Assembly: GCF_025857195.1 (NCBI RefSeq)
Contig: NZ_CP109787.1
Span: 2,297,501-2,361,500, forward strand
From: Leisingera thetidis
GTDB lineage: Bacteria > Pseudomonadota > Alphaproteobacteria > Rhodobacterales > Rhodobacteraceae
DNA: 64,000 nt
Direction of reading: 5' to 3'
In this document: positions 1 to 8,286 of the stretch, one piece after another
Position numbering within the stretch: the stretch's first letter is position 1
Layout: each line of letters opens with the position of its first letter
Made by a program: the position numbers and the translations under genes
Notes under the pieces: model-generated
Seen by the model: the letters and a program-made list of their open reading frames with translations, nothing else
Told to the model about the DNA's origin: nothing
Databases searched by the model: none

Positions 1-249
1 CTGGTGGAGAGCAAATCGCTGAAGCTCTTCCTCACCTCCTTCCGCAACCACGGCGCCTTCCACGAGGATTGCACGGTCTCCATCGCCCGTCGCCTGGCGG
101 ATTTCCTGGAGCCCCAATGGCTGCGCATCGGCGGTTACTGGTACCCGCGCGGCGGCATCCCGATCGACGTGTTCTGGCAGACCGGCCCGATGCCCGAAGG
201 CGTCTGGATCCCGGATCAGGGCGTGCCCCCCTACCGCGGCCGCGGCTGA
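1..249 (+). CDS. queF: NADPH-dependent 7-cyano-7-deazaguanine reductase QueF, C-terminal part
   Basis: The left edge of the window cuts this gene; about 82 C-terminal residues remain in frame 1, ending at a TGA at 247-249. QueF reduces preQ0 to preQ1 in queuosine biosynthesis in the cytoplasm. The fragment carries the QueF signature ESKSLKLFL followed by [12 protein letters not shown], which contains the conserved substrate-binding Glu and His of the T-fold. The catalytic Cys lies upstream, outside the window. The C-terminus ends [16 protein letters not shown], as in single-domain (type I) QueF proteins. The family assignment is secure. The 236 bases after it (250-485) hold no gene I can support. 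Confidence 0.95.
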   Translation: MVESKSLKLFLTSFRNHGAFHEDCTVSIARRLADFLEPQWLRIGGYWYPRGGIPIDVFWQTGPMPEGVWIPDQGVPPYRGRG

Positions 250-485
250 CCGCGGCTTGCCCCGACTTTTCCGCGCACTGCGCCCTGCAGTTCCTGCTGC
301 CGGGCGGAGTCGCCTTTTGGGCGTACAGACCGTTCTGCCACGCCCCAAAGGTGCATTCCCAGGCACCTGCAAATCCCGCTAATTTGCCGTAAAAATAATT
401 AAGATTTTATGCAACCTGCACTCTTTGGCGGCACCAGGGAGCATTTCGGGCTATTCGAAGTGTAACTATTGCGACGGGGGCCTTA

Positions 486-1172
486 ATGAATTCGCTGGAC
501 TTGGGAAAAACGCTTTCGGGGTATCTGAATACGCTTGCGCAGGCTGGCCTCCAGGTTGAAATGTTCACGGATTTCGAAAGAGTGCCGGAAACCGCCGCCC
601 TGTCAGGCCGCCGGTTCCAGATGCCGGGTTTTGCCATCGACCGCGCAGACCACACCCAGAACTCGGCCTTCTGGCTGTTTCTCAAGGAAGACGGCGCATA
701 TATCGGCGGCGCGGCGGCCATGCTGCAGGACCTGGGCCGGGAAACCCTGGCCGGCTTCCTGCTGCGCACCTCCCGCCACCAATTCCCCAATGAGGCGGGC
801 GGCGGCGTCGAAAGCGTGGCCGAACCGCTGGCCCGCGAAGTCACAGGGCGGCTGGCCTATATCGGCGAGCTGAATTTCCTGCCCGGCCGCCGCGGAAAAC
901 GGGCGGAGCGGCTGGAGCCCTTCATGCGGATCTTCCAGATTCTGGCAATCCAGAAATGGGATGTGGACTGGATCTATGCCTTTATCCCCGACCGCCACAT
1001 GCAGGCGCGGCTGGATCTGGTCTATGGCTTCACCCGGGCGATTCCGCGCGCCCAGAAATGGCGCGACCCGGAACCGGAGGTGCGCAGCAGCTCCGAATGG
1101 TTTGTCGGCTCCTCGCGGCTGGACATGGAGCACATGCTGCAGAGCGACCTAGCCGGTTTTGATGTCCTGTGA
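486..1172 (+). CDS. conserved hypothetical protein, possibly GNAT-like
   Basis: A 228-residue soluble protein with no signal peptide or membrane segment. The start is an ATG after a weak purine stretch (gacgggggcctta). The central part (DGAYIGGAAAMLQDLG, then a long helix-rich half with EPFMRIFQILAIQKWDVDWIYAFIPDRHMQAR) resembles the beta-strand/helix alternation of an N-acyltransferase fold, but I see no clear acetyl-CoA loop, so this is only a suggestion. The 3' end overlaps the convergent gene at 1149-1880 by 24 bp. Function unknown. Confidence 0.75.
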   Translation: MNSLDLGKTLSGYLNTLAQAGLQVEMFTDFERVPETAALSGRRFQMPGFAIDRADHTQNSAFWLFLKEDGAYIGGAAAMLQDLGRETLAGFLLRTSRHQFPNEAGGGVESVAEPLAREVTGRLAYIGELNFLPGRRGKRAERLEPFMRIFQILAIQKWDVDWIYAFIPDRHMQARLDLVYGFTRAIPRAQKWRDPEPEVRSSSEWFVGSSRLDMEHMLQSDLAGFDVL

Positions 1173-1880
1173 GAAATTGACCACCAGCAGCTTGCCGTCG
1201 GGCAGATAGACCGGCGCCAGTACCCGGCGGTACTGGCGGGTGAAGCGGCGGCCGTTCAAGAGCTTCACGTCGATCGAGGGGTGGGTGATCACCGGTTCGC
1301 CCCGGCTGATCGCCTCGCTGTGGGCCATCACCAGATCGGCGTTCAGCTTGTCGCTGAAGCCGTTCAGCGTATCCCGCAGCTGGCCGCTGCTGGACACCTC
1401 GAAGCAGATGGAGGCCAGGCTGTGCGGACCGGACTGGATCGGCTGGATGCGGTTCTTCTCCGGGTCCGGCGGCTCGAACATATCCACCGTGTGCTGCAGC
1501 TGGCCGAAGCCCTCCAGCCGGCCGCTGTTGGCAAACCACCAGTCCAGGAAATCCTGCAGCGACACATCGCAGCCGCGGTACTGGCGGGTGCGGGCGGCGG
1601 CCTGCATCTGCGCGTTCAGGATATCAAAGGCCTTGCTGCCGTTTGCACCGGCATGGCGGTCCGGCAGCATCTCAAGCCCGGCGGTATCGGAGGAGAAATA
1701 GCGGAACGACACCCCCAGTCCGCGCGACAGCGCGTCCAGCGTGCTCCAGCCGATCTCACGCTCATGTTTCAGTGCGCTGTTGAAGGCGCCATAAGGAATA
1801 CCGCATTTCAGCGCCGCTTGCCGGTTGGACAGGTTCATATCCGCAAGAAGGGCGGAAATTTTCTCGTGGATCAGCGCCAT
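1149..1880 (-). CDS. HTH-containing putative transcriptional regulator with C-terminal PAS-like region
   Basis: A 243-residue protein. Residues ~5-60 look like a lambda-repressor/XRE-type helix-turn-helix: ISALLADMNLSNRQAALKCG, then YGAFNSALKHEREIGWSTLD, ending in LSRGLGVSFRYF. The C-terminal half (~100-240) has a strand pattern ending NGRRFTRQYRRVLAPVYLPDG, which reads like a small PAS/sensor domain, although I could not recognise a named family. Its tail overlaps the convergent 486-1172 gene by 24 bp. It faces the tRNA-Leu region, with about 160 bp of leader between. Role in regulation is inferred only from the HTH. Confidence 0.65.
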   Translation of the reverse strand: MALIHEKISALLADMNLSNRQAALKCGIPYGAFNSALKHEREIGWSTLDALSRGLGVSFRYFSSDTAGLEMLPDRHAGANGSKAFDILNAQMQAAARTRQYRGCDVSLQDFLDWWFANSGRLEGFGQLQHTVDMFEPPDPEKNRIQPIQSGPHSLASICFEVSSSGQLRDTLNGFSDKLNADLVMAHSEAISRGEPVITHPSIDVKLLNGRRFTRQYRRVLAPVYLPDGKLLVVNFSQDIKTG

Positions 1881-2043
1881 ATGTCAAAGATCTTTCACAT
1901 TCCGCGCAATATCTTGCACAAAACCACCGTTACAGCAACGCAATCTTTGCGCGATTCCGCTGGACATCCCGCCGTGCAGGCGGATCGCCGCATGCCCGGA
2001 CAGGGCAAGCTTGCAACGGTGCTGTTTCTGCAGGAAACCAAGC

Positions 2044-2129
2044 TGGTGCGGACGGCGGGACTCGAACCCGCACGGCCAAAAGGCCAGGAGATTTTAAGTC
2101 TCCGGTGTCTACCATTCCACCACGTCCGC
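2044..2129 (-). tRNA. tRNA-Leu (anticodon TAA)
   Basis: On the minus strand the sequence folds as an 86-nt class II tRNA including an encoded CCA. The acceptor arms GCGGACG/CGTCCGC pair perfectly; the D-arm begins TGGTGGAATGGTAGACAC. The anticodon loop is CTTAAAA (anticodon TAA), the variable arm is GGCCTTTTGGCC, and the T-arm is GCGGGTTCGAGTCCCGC. The long variable arm and anticodon both indicate leucine. Confidence 0.97.
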
Positions 2130-2237
2130 CAATGGCACCGCCGGGCAGCGCCACAACAGCAGGTCTAGCTTCCTGATTTCAGGCGGACAATCGCTTTTCG
2201 GTGTTTGCGGCAAATTTTTCCGGTCTTGAGCGCGCTG

Positions 2238-2843
2238 CTACAGCTCAACATCCCCGGCCCCCGGCGGCGCCAGCGGCCCGCCCGGGTCGGCCAGATAGCG
2301 CTCCGGCAGCCAGGGGTTCAGTTCCAGGGCCTCGGCCAGCGCATCCCGCGCCTCCTCCAGCCGGGACAGGCCATAGAGCGACAGCGCCCGCCCGCTCATC
2401 GCCGCGACATGGCGCGGCGACAGCTCCAGCGCCCGGTCCAGATCGCGCAGCGCCGCGGCAAAATCGCGGCGCAGGTAATGCACGAAGGCGCGCTGGTTGT
2501 AACCTTCGGCATAGTCCGGGCAATAGGCGATCAGCTGGTCGAAATCTGCCAGCGCGCCGAGAAAATCAAAGGCCGAGCGCCGGGTCATGCCGCGGTTCAG
2601 GATCTCCTGCGCGCGCTCATCCGGGGCATCGGCCCAGAATTCCCACATAAGGTTGGCGATCTCGCGCGCTTGCGCCTCGCTATCGGCCTGCTGAACCTGG
2701 CGCAGCAGCCCGTCGAGCGGGGTGCTGTGGTCCGGCGCGGCCGGGCAGTCCGCCGCGCCGGCCGGGGCCGCGAGCAGGCAGGCAGCAGCCGCCAGAACAC
2801 ACTTGACCGGAAAATGCGGGGCTCGGAACGCAGGGTACAGCAT
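2238..2843 (-). CDS. TPR-repeat protein, probably exported
   Basis: A 201-residue protein whose N-terminus (PVKCVLAAAACLLAAPAGAAD) looks like a Sec signal peptide cleaved around residue 30, so a periplasmic location is likely. Residues ~85-175 contain tandem tetratricopeptide motifs (ALADFDQLIAYCPDYAEGYN, DFAAALRDLDRALELSPRHV, RLEEARDALAEALELNPW), the classic A-x-x-D-hydrophobic pattern. TPRs act as protein-protein scaffolds; no catalytic domain is present. It lies 67 bp downstream of putR in the same direction but need not be cotranscribed. Similar short exported TPR proteins are common in Rhodobacteraceae and mostly uncharacterised. Confidence 0.8.
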   Translation of the reverse strand: MLYPAFRAPHFPVKCVLAAAACLLAAPAGAADCPAAPDHSTPLDGLLRQVQQADSEAQAREIANLMWEFWADAPDERAQEILNRGMTRRSAFDFLGALADFDQLIAYCPDYAEGYNQRAFVHYLRRDFAAALRDLDRALELSPRHVAAMSGRALSLYGLSRLEEARDALAEALELNPWLPERYLADPGGPLAPPGAGDVEL

Positions 2844-2910
2844 GCCATATATGCTGGCACATTTATGGTCAGGATCAAGTCAACTGCGCGCGTGCCGCAT
2901 CTGCAACGCC

Positions 2911-3393
2911 TTAAAGCGGCCCCAGCGCGCCATCCTCCTTCACCGCCTCCATCGCCACATAAGTGGAGGTCGAGGAGACATGCGGCAGCGACGAGATCTT
3001 CTCGCCCAGCACCGCCCGGTAATCGGTCATCGAGCGGGTGCGCACCTTCAGGAGATAGTCGAAATGCGAGGCCATCATATAGGCCTGTTCGACCTCCGGC
3101 AGCTTGGCCACAGCCGCGTTGAACTTGACCAGCGCCGCCTGCCGTGTGTCGTCCAGTTTCACCTCGACAAAGGCAACGTGGTCCAGCCCCAGCCGGATCG
3201 GATCGACCAGGGCGCGGTAGCCGGTGATGATGCCCTCCGCCTCCAGCCGCCGCAGCCGGGTTTGGGTCGGCGTTTTCGACAGGCCGATCCGGCGGGCCAG
3301 ATCGGCAATGGAAATCCGGCCGTCCTCGGCCAGCACATTCAGAATCGCGCGGTCGAACCGGTCGAGATCGGAAAAGTTCATTTGGACTGCCAT
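2911..3393 (-). CDS. putR: Lrp/AsnC-family proline dehydrogenase regulator PutR
   Basis: A 160-residue Lrp/AsnC regulator: an N-terminal winged HTH (LDRFDRAILNVLAEDGRISI, then LARRIGLSKTPTQTRLRRLE) followed by the RAM ligand-binding domain (VDPIRLGLDHVAFVEVKLDD to STYVAMEAVKED). It is transcribed divergently from putA with a 113-bp gap, the arrangement in which PutR activates putA in response to proline. The regulator is needed because this PutA has no ribbon-helix-helix DNA-binding domain of its own. An internal ATG at 3381 (MNFSDL) is an alternative start; neither has a strong ribosome-binding site. Confidence 0.9.
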   Translation of the reverse strand: MAVQMNFSDLDRFDRAILNVLAEDGRISIADLARRIGLSKTPTQTRLRRLEAEGIITGYRALVDPIRLGLDHVAFVEVKLDDTRQAALVKFNAAVAKLPEVEQAYMMASHFDYLLKVRTRSMTDYRAVLGEKISSLPHVSSTSTYVAMEAVKEDGALGPL

Positions 3394-3445
3394 CTGTCGA
3401 CACGTCTCCCATTTGGACTATCAATTGCAGACTTTCAGGCAATTG
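3379..3445. promoter_or_regulatory. putR-putA control region with direct and inverted repeats
   Basis: The 10-mer CATTTGGACT occurs twice in the same orientation, at 3379-3388 and 3410-3419 (31-bp offset, about three helical turns). It is followed by two CAATTG palindromes at 3422-3427 and 3440-3445. Lrp-family regulators bind several in-phase half-sites, so these are candidate PutR sites; this is inference from position and repetition. Confidence 0.45.
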
Positions 3446-3506
3446 TCCCTCCCAAAAAGGTGTATCCTTGACAAAAGCCCTGCATGCCTTCTGTGGAGTT
3501 CCCTGC

Positions 3507-6500
3507 ATGACCACCCAACCCAAGCTGCGCTACCGTATCGATGCCGGCACCTATGCCGATCAGACCGCCATGCGCGACCAGCTGATTTCCCAAGCTGCCC
3601 TGTCCGAGGCCGACCGCGCCAGGATCTGTGCCAACGCCGCCGCGCTGGTGCGCGACATCCGCGGCCATTCGGCGCCGGGGCTGATGGAAGTGTTCCTGGC
3701 GGAATACGGGCTGTCGACCGAAGAGGGCGTGGCGCTGATGTGCCTGGCGGAGGCACTGCTGCGGGTGCCGGATGCCGACACCATCGACGCGCTGATCGAG
3801 GACAAGATTGCGCCATCGGACTGGGGCAAGCACCTGGGCAAGTCCACCTCTCCGCTGGTCAACGCCTCCACCTGGGCCTTGATGCTGACCGGCAAGGTGC
3901 TGGATGAGGAACGAAGCCCGATCGGTGCTCTGCGCGGCGCCATCAAACGGCTGGGCGAGCCGGTGATCCGTACCGCTGTCAGCCGCGCGATGAAGGAGAT
4001 GGGCCGCCAGTTCGTGCTCGGCGAAACCATCGAAAGCGCCATGAACCGTGCCGCCGGGATGGAAGCCAAGGGCTATACCTATTCCTACGACATGCTCGGC
4101 GAAGCCGCCCGCACCGAGGCCGACGCCGCCCGCTACCACCTGTCCTATTCCAAGGCGATTTCGGCCATTGCCGCCGCCTGCAACAGCGATGACATCCGCA
4201 AGAACCCCGGCATCTCGGTGAAACTCTCGGCGCTGCACCCGCGCTATGAGTTGGCGCAGGACGACAGCGTGATGGAGCATCTGGTGCCGCGCCTGAAGGC
4301 GCTGGCCCTGCTCGCCAAGGCCGCCGGAATGGGCCTCAACGTGGACGCCGAAGAAGCCGACCGCCTGTCGCTGTCGCTGGAGGTGATCGAGGCCGTGGTC
4401 TCCGATCCGGCGCTGGCGGGCTGGGACGGTTTCGGCGTGGTGGTGCAGGCTTACGGTCCCCGCACCGGCCTGGCCATCGGCGCGCTGCATGAAATGGCCG
4501 AAAAATACGACCGCCGCTTCATGGTTCGGCTGGTCAAGGGCGCCTATTGGGACACCGAAATCAAGCGCGCCCAGGTCGAGGGCGTTGATGGCTTCCCGGT
4601 CTACACCTCCAAGCCGCTGACCGATGTGTCCTATATCTCCAACGCCCGCAAGCTGCTGGGGCTGACGGACCGGATCTATCCGCAGTTCGCCACCCATAAT
4701 GCGCATACGGTCTCTGCCATCCTGCATATGGCCGAGGGCATGGATAAGGGCCTTTTTGAATTCCAGCGCCTGCACGGGATGGGAGAAACGCTGCATCAGA
4801 TGGTGCTGGAGCAGAACAAGACCAACTGCCGGATCTACGCGCCTGTGGGCGCCCACCGCGACCTCTTGGCCTATCTGGTGCGCCGCCTGCTGGAGAACGG
4901 CGCCAACAGCTCCTTCGTGAACCAGATTGTGGACGAGAATGTGCCGCCGGAAACAGTGGCGGCAGACCCGTTCGCCGCCGTGGCCGGCATCACCCGCAAG
5001 ATCCCGACCGGGCCGGAGCTGTTCCTGCCGGAACGCCCGAACTCCAAGGGCTTCGACCTTGGCCATGCACCGACGCTGGCAAAAATCGAGGAGGCCCGCG
5101 CGCCCTGGCGCACGCATCAGTGGCAGGCCGGTCCGCTGCTGGCCGGCGATGCCCAGCCCGAGGCGGCAAAAGACGTGACCAGCCCCTCCGACCTGAGCGT
5201 GGTGGGAACCGTCAGCCAGTGCAGCGCCGAGGATATCGAACTAGCGCTGGCGCTGGCCGATCCCTGGGATGCCCCGGCAGCGGAGCGCACTGCGGTCCTG
5301 AACAAGGCGGCAGACCTCTACGAGGAAAACTTCGGCGAGATGTTCGCGATCCTCTCCCGCGAAGCCGGCAAGACCATTCCCGATGCGGTGGCGGAACTGC
5401 GCGAGGCGGTGGACTTCCTGCGCTACTACGCCGCCCGCATCCCGGAGGCGCCGGCGGCAGGCATCTTCTCCTGCATCTCGCCCTGGAACTTCCCGCTGGC
5501 GATCTTCAGCGGCCAGGTCTCGGCGGCGCTGGCTGCGGGCAATGCGGTGCTGGCCAAACCCGCCGACCAGACGCCGCTGATCGCCCATCGCGCCGTGCAG
5601 CTGATGCATGAGGCCGGGGTGCCGCGCGCCGCTCTGCAGCTGGTGCCGGGCCGCGGCAGCGTTGTCGGCGCGGCCATCACCTCGGACCCGCGGGTCAACG
5701 GGGTTGCCTTCACCGGCTCCACCGATACCGCGCTGCGCATCCGCAAGGCGATGGCCGCCAACCTGCAGCCGGGCGCGCCGCTGATTGCCGAAACCGGCGG
5801 CCTGAATGCAATGATCGTCGATTCCACCGCATTGCCGGAACAGACCGTGCAGTCGGTGATCGAAAGCGCCTTCCAGTCGGCGGGCCAGCGCTGTTCGGCG
5901 CTGCGCTGCCTCTACTTGCAGGACGACATTGCCGATACCGTGCTGAAGATGCTGAAAGGCGCGATGGACTGCCTGCACCTGGATGATCCCTGGCACCTGT
6001 CCACCGACAGCGGTCCGGTCATCGACGAAGGCGCCCGTGCGGGCATCCTGGCCCATATCGACAAGGCCCGCGCCAAAGGCCGTGTGCTGAAGGAAATGCG
6101 CGCGCCGCAAGCCGGCACCTTTGTTGCGCCCACGATGATCGAAGTTCCCGGCATCGGCGCGCTGGAGGAGGAGATCTTCGGCCCCGTCCTGCATGTCGCG
6201 CGGTTCAAGTCGCAGGACCTGGATCAGGTGATTTCCGACATCAACGCAACCGGCTACGGCCTTACCTTCGGGCTGCACACCCGCATCGACGACCGGGTGC
6301 AGCATGTCTGCGACCGGCTCCACGCGGGCAACATCTATGTGAACCGCAACCAGATCGGCGCCATAGTCGGCAGCCAGCCCTTCGGCGGCGAGGGCCTGTC
6401 GGGCACCGGCCCCAAGGCGGGCGGCCCCTATTACCTCAGCCGGTTCTGCGCGCCGGACCGGCAGCAGGTCAGCGGGGAGTGGGAGACCACCTTTGCCGAG

Positions 6501-6920
6501 CTGCCGGGAGCCAGCGGCGTGCCTGCGCGCCCCGTCACCACCTCCCTGCCCGGCCCGACCGGGGAATCGAACCGCTTGACAGTTTCCGCACGCCCGCCGC
6601 TCCTGTGCATGGGGCCGGGACCGGAGGCCGCCGCGGAACAGGCCAAGGAGGTGATCAGCCTCGGCGGCACCGCGATCGAGGCGCACGGCATGTTCGACCT
6701 GCACCGTCTGGAGGCGATCCAGGGCATAGCCGGCGTGCTGTGGTGGGGCGGCGAGGCAACGGGGCGCGAGATCGAGCAATGGCTGGCCAAGCGCGCCGGC
6801 CCGATCATCCCGCTGATCCCCGGCAAGCCCGACCGCGCCCGCGTCCTGGCCGAGCGCCACGTCTGCGTCGACACCACCGCCTCGGGCGGCAATGCAGACC
6901 TGCTCGGCGGCAACGCCTGA
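3507..6920 (+). CDS. putA: bifunctional proline dehydrogenase / L-glutamate gamma-semialdehyde dehydrogenase PutA
   Basis: A 1137-residue PutA, oxidising proline to glutamate in two steps with substrate channelling, bound peripherally to the membrane and feeding electrons to quinone. The PRODH barrel occupies roughly residues 70-460 (NPGISVKLSALHPRYE; RLVKGAYWDTEIKRAQ; YPQFATHNAHTV). The P5C dehydrogenase spans ~530-960 (NFPLAIFSGQ; catalytic Glu in LIAETGG, catalytic Cys in SAGQRCSALR; EEIFGPVLHV). About 150 extra C-terminal residues follow, as in long PutA types. There is no N-terminal ribbon-helix-helix. I chose the ATG at 3507, with TGGAGT 7 bp upstream, over the in-frame start at 3468. 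It is divergent from putR. Confidence 0.97.
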   Translation: MTTQPKLRYRIDAGTYADQTAMRDQLISQAALSEADRARICANAAALVRDIRGHSAPGLMEVFLAEYGLSTEEGVALMCLAEALLRVPDADTIDALIEDKIAPSDWGKHLGKSTSPLVNASTWALMLTGKVLDEERSPIGALRGAIKRLGEPVIRTAVSRAMKEMGRQFVLGETIESAMNRAAGMEAKGYTYSYDMLGEAARTEADAARYHLSYSKAISAIAAACNSDDIRKNPGISVKLSALHPRYELAQDDSVMEHLVPRLKALALLAKAAGMGLNVDAEEADRLSLSLEVIEAVVSDPALAGWDGFGVVVQAYGPRTGLAIGALHEMAEKYDRRFMVRLVKGAYWDTEIKRAQVEGVDGFPVYTSKPLTDVSYISNARKLLGLTDRIYPQFATHNAHTVSAILHMAEGMDKGLFEFQRLHGMGETLHQMVLEQNKTNCRIYAPVGAHRDLLAYLVRRLLENGANSSFVNQIVDENVPPETVAADPFAAVAGITRKIPTGPELFLPERPNSKGFDLGHAPTLAKIEEARAPWRTHQWQAGPLLAGDAQPEAAKDVTSPSDLSVVGTVSQCSAEDIELALALADPWDAPAAERTAVLNKAADLYEENFGEMFAILSREAGKTIPDAVAELREAVDFLRYYAARIPEAPAAGIFSCISPWNFPLAIFSGQVSAALAAGNAVLAKPADQTPLIAHRAVQLMHEAGVPRAALQLVPGRGSVVGAAITSDPRVNGVAFTGSTDTALRIRKAMAANLQPGAPLIAETGGLNAMIVDSTALPEQTVQSVIESAFQSAGQRCSALRCLYLQDDIADTVLKMLKGAMDCLHLDDPWHLSTDSGPVIDEGARAGILAHIDKARAKGRVLKEMRAPQAGTFVAPTMIEVPGIGALEEEIFGPVLHVARFKSQDLDQVISDINATGYGLTFGLHTRIDDRVQHVCDRLHAGNIYVNRNQIGAIVGSQPFGGEGLSGTGPKAGGPYYLSRFCAPDRQQVSGEWETTFAELPGASGVPARPVTTSLPGPTGESNRLTVSARPPLLCMGPGPEAAAEQAKEVISLGGTAIEAHGMFDLHRLEAIQGIAGVLWWGGEATGREIEQWLAKRAGPIIPLIPGKPDRARVLAERHVCVDTTASGGNADLLGGNA

Positions 6921-6943
6921 ATCTCAGGGGATAAGTGCTTGAC

Positions 6944-6965
6944 GCTGGGCCCTTTCCGGCCCAGC
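6944..6965 (+). terminator. hairpin after putA
   Basis: Perfect 8-bp stem GCTGGGCC / GGCCCAGC with a 6-nt loop, followed by a short T-rich run (gtttcccc). It lies 23 bp after the putA stop and just before the ATG of the next gene, and would limit read-through. Confidence 0.6.
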
Positions 6966-6973
6966 GTTTCCCC

Positions 6974-7744
6974 ATGTTTCCGATCCGCGACCACAACCCG
7001 TCCGGCCGCAGGCCCTATGTCGTCTATGCGCTGATGGCGGTGAATATCCTGGGCTACTTCTACTACACGGCCAGCTACGCCTCGCCCCGCGCGCTGGCCT
7101 ATTTCTATGACGCCTTTGCCGTTGTTCCGGCCGAGGTCAGCCAAGGCTACGGCTACGGCACGCTGTTCACGTCCATGTTCATCCATGCCGGGCTGATGCA
7201 TCTGGGCGGCAACATGCTGTTCCTGTGGATCTTCGGCGACAATCTGGAGGACGAGATGGGCCATGTCCCCTTCCTCCTGTTCTACCTCGCCAGCGGCATC
7301 GGCGCCGGGCTGATCCATGTTCTGTCGGCGCCCGGCTCCATGGTGCCCACGGTCGGCGCCTCCGGCGCCATTGCCGGTGTGATGGGCGGCTACCTGCTGA
7401 TGTTCCCCAAGGCGCGCGTCGATATCCTGCTGATACTGATCGTCTTTTTCCGCATCTTCTCGATCCCCGCCTTTGTCATGCTGGGCGTGTGGCTGGCGAT
7501 GCAGTTCTTCGGAGGCCTCGGCGCCGATCCCGACCAGGGCGGTGTGGCCTATTGGGCCCATGCCGGCGGCTTTGCGGTCGGTCTGATCCTGTGCCTGCCG
7601 CTGTGGCTGCGCCGCGGGGGACCGGCATTCTGGAACCGCACTCATGGCGTCCCGCCGCATCCGGAGAACGAGTACGAATTTTCAGCCAGCCGCATTCCCA
7701 AACTGCCGCGCAAGAAGCGCAATCCCGGACCTTGGGGGAAGTGA
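6974..7744 (+). CDS. rhomboid-family intramembrane serine protease
   Basis: A 256-residue polytopic membrane protein. It has the rhomboid arrangement: the loop-1/TM2 region FTSMFIHAGLMHLGGNMLFL with the HxxxN motif, the catalytic Ser motif GASGAIAGVMGGY, and a late His in AYWAHAGGFAVG, giving the Ser-His dyad. These proteases cleave transmembrane substrates in the inner membrane; the substrate here is unknown. I used the ATG at 6974 (MFPIRDHN). A GTG at 6935 with AGGGG upstream is in frame but would place the putA hairpin inside the coding sequence. The following gene starts 11 bp downstream. Confidence 0.9.
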   Translation: MFPIRDHNPSGRRPYVVYALMAVNILGYFYYTASYASPRALAYFYDAFAVVPAEVSQGYGYGTLFTSMFIHAGLMHLGGNMLFLWIFGDNLEDEMGHVPFLLFYLASGIGAGLIHVLSAPGSMVPTVGASGAIAGVMGGYLLMFPKARVDILLILIVFFRIFSIPAFVMLGVWLAMQFFGGLGADPDQGGVAYWAHAGGFAVGLILCLPLWLRRGGPAFWNRTHGVPPHPENEYEFSASRIPKLPRKKRNPGPWGK

Positions 7745-7755
7745 AGGAGACGCCC

Positions 7756-8133
7756 ATGCACCACCTGAACGCCACCTGCCACTGCGGCGCTGTTGAGATC
7801 GAGGCCGACTTCCCCGAAGGCCTCGCCTCTGCCGCGCGCTGCGACTGCTCGTTCTGCCGCCGCCGCGGGGCAGCGGCCGTCACCGCCGTTGCCGCCAGCC
7901 TGAAGGTGCTGAAAGGCGCAGCGAACCTCAGCCTCTACACCTGGGGCAGCCACACGGCAAAACACTACTTCTGCAAAACCTGCGGCATCTATACCCACCA
8001 CCAGCGCCGTTCGGACCCGAAGGAATGCGGCGTCAACCTGGGCTGCATCGAGGGCGCCAATCCGCGGACGCACGCGCAGACCTACGGCGAGATCCCCTGG
8101 AACGACGGGGTGAACCACCCGTCCGACCAGTGA
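7756..8133 (+). CDS. GFA (CENP-V) family zinc-binding protein
   Basis: A 125-residue single-domain protein of the glutathione-dependent formaldehyde-activating (GFA)/CENP-V fold. The zinc ligands are visible: CHCGAVEIE (residues ~9-11), CDCSFCRRRG (~35-40) and CKTCGIYTHH (~82-85). Family members bind structural and catalytic zinc and some act on thiols or S-hydroxymethylglutathione, but most are uncharacterised. The start ATG follows GAAGGAGA, and the gene begins 11 bp after the rhomboid gene, so the two are probably cotranscribed. Confidence 0.88.
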   Translation: MHHLNATCHCGAVEIEADFPEGLASAARCDCSFCRRRGAAAVTAVAASLKVLKGAANLSLYTWGSHTAKHYFCKTCGIYTHHQRRSDPKECGVNLGCIEGANPRTHAQTYGEIPWNDGVNHPSDQ

Positions 8134-8184
8134 GCAAACTGCAATGACGGCAGCGCCCGAGCCTCGGGGCGGGTGCTGAAAGCG

Positions 8185-8230
8185 CCCTCCCCGTGGGGGA
8201 GGGTCGGGCGCTGCCCGGCCTATCGGCCAG
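8185..8230. repeat. extragenic palindromic repeat
   Basis: A stem-loop CCCTCCCC-GTG-GGGGAGGG (8185-8203) followed by a GC-rich stretch GGTCGGGCGCTGCCCGGCC. This sequence type recurs in intergenic spaces of Roseobacter genomes (from memory). It sits between two convergent genes. Confidence 0.5.
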
Positions 8231-8233
8231 GCG

Positions 8234-8261
8234 AAAAAAACGCGGCTCAGAGGCCGCGTTT
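8234..8261 (-). terminator. intrinsic terminator between convergent genes
   Basis: An 8-bp stem AACGCGGC / GCCGCGTT (8239-8246, 8253-8260) with a 6-nt loop, flanked on the plus strand by AAAAAAA at 8234-8240. Read on the minus strand this gives a stem plus U-run for the 8287-9072 gene; a short T-run also serves the plus strand. Confidence 0.8.
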
Positions 8262-8286
8262 CGTGTTCTCAAGCATCCAAGCTAAT

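Noticed and set aside
3435..5117. Long minus-strand open frame opposite putA
   Set aside because: It is a GC-rich shadow of the putA coding strand with no family motifs; putA is clear on the plus strand.
6935..6973. GTG at 6935 as rhomboid start with AGGGG upstream
   Set aside because: Would place the putA hairpin inside coding sequence and add residues not typical of the family; the ATG at 6974 fits better. Not fully excluded.
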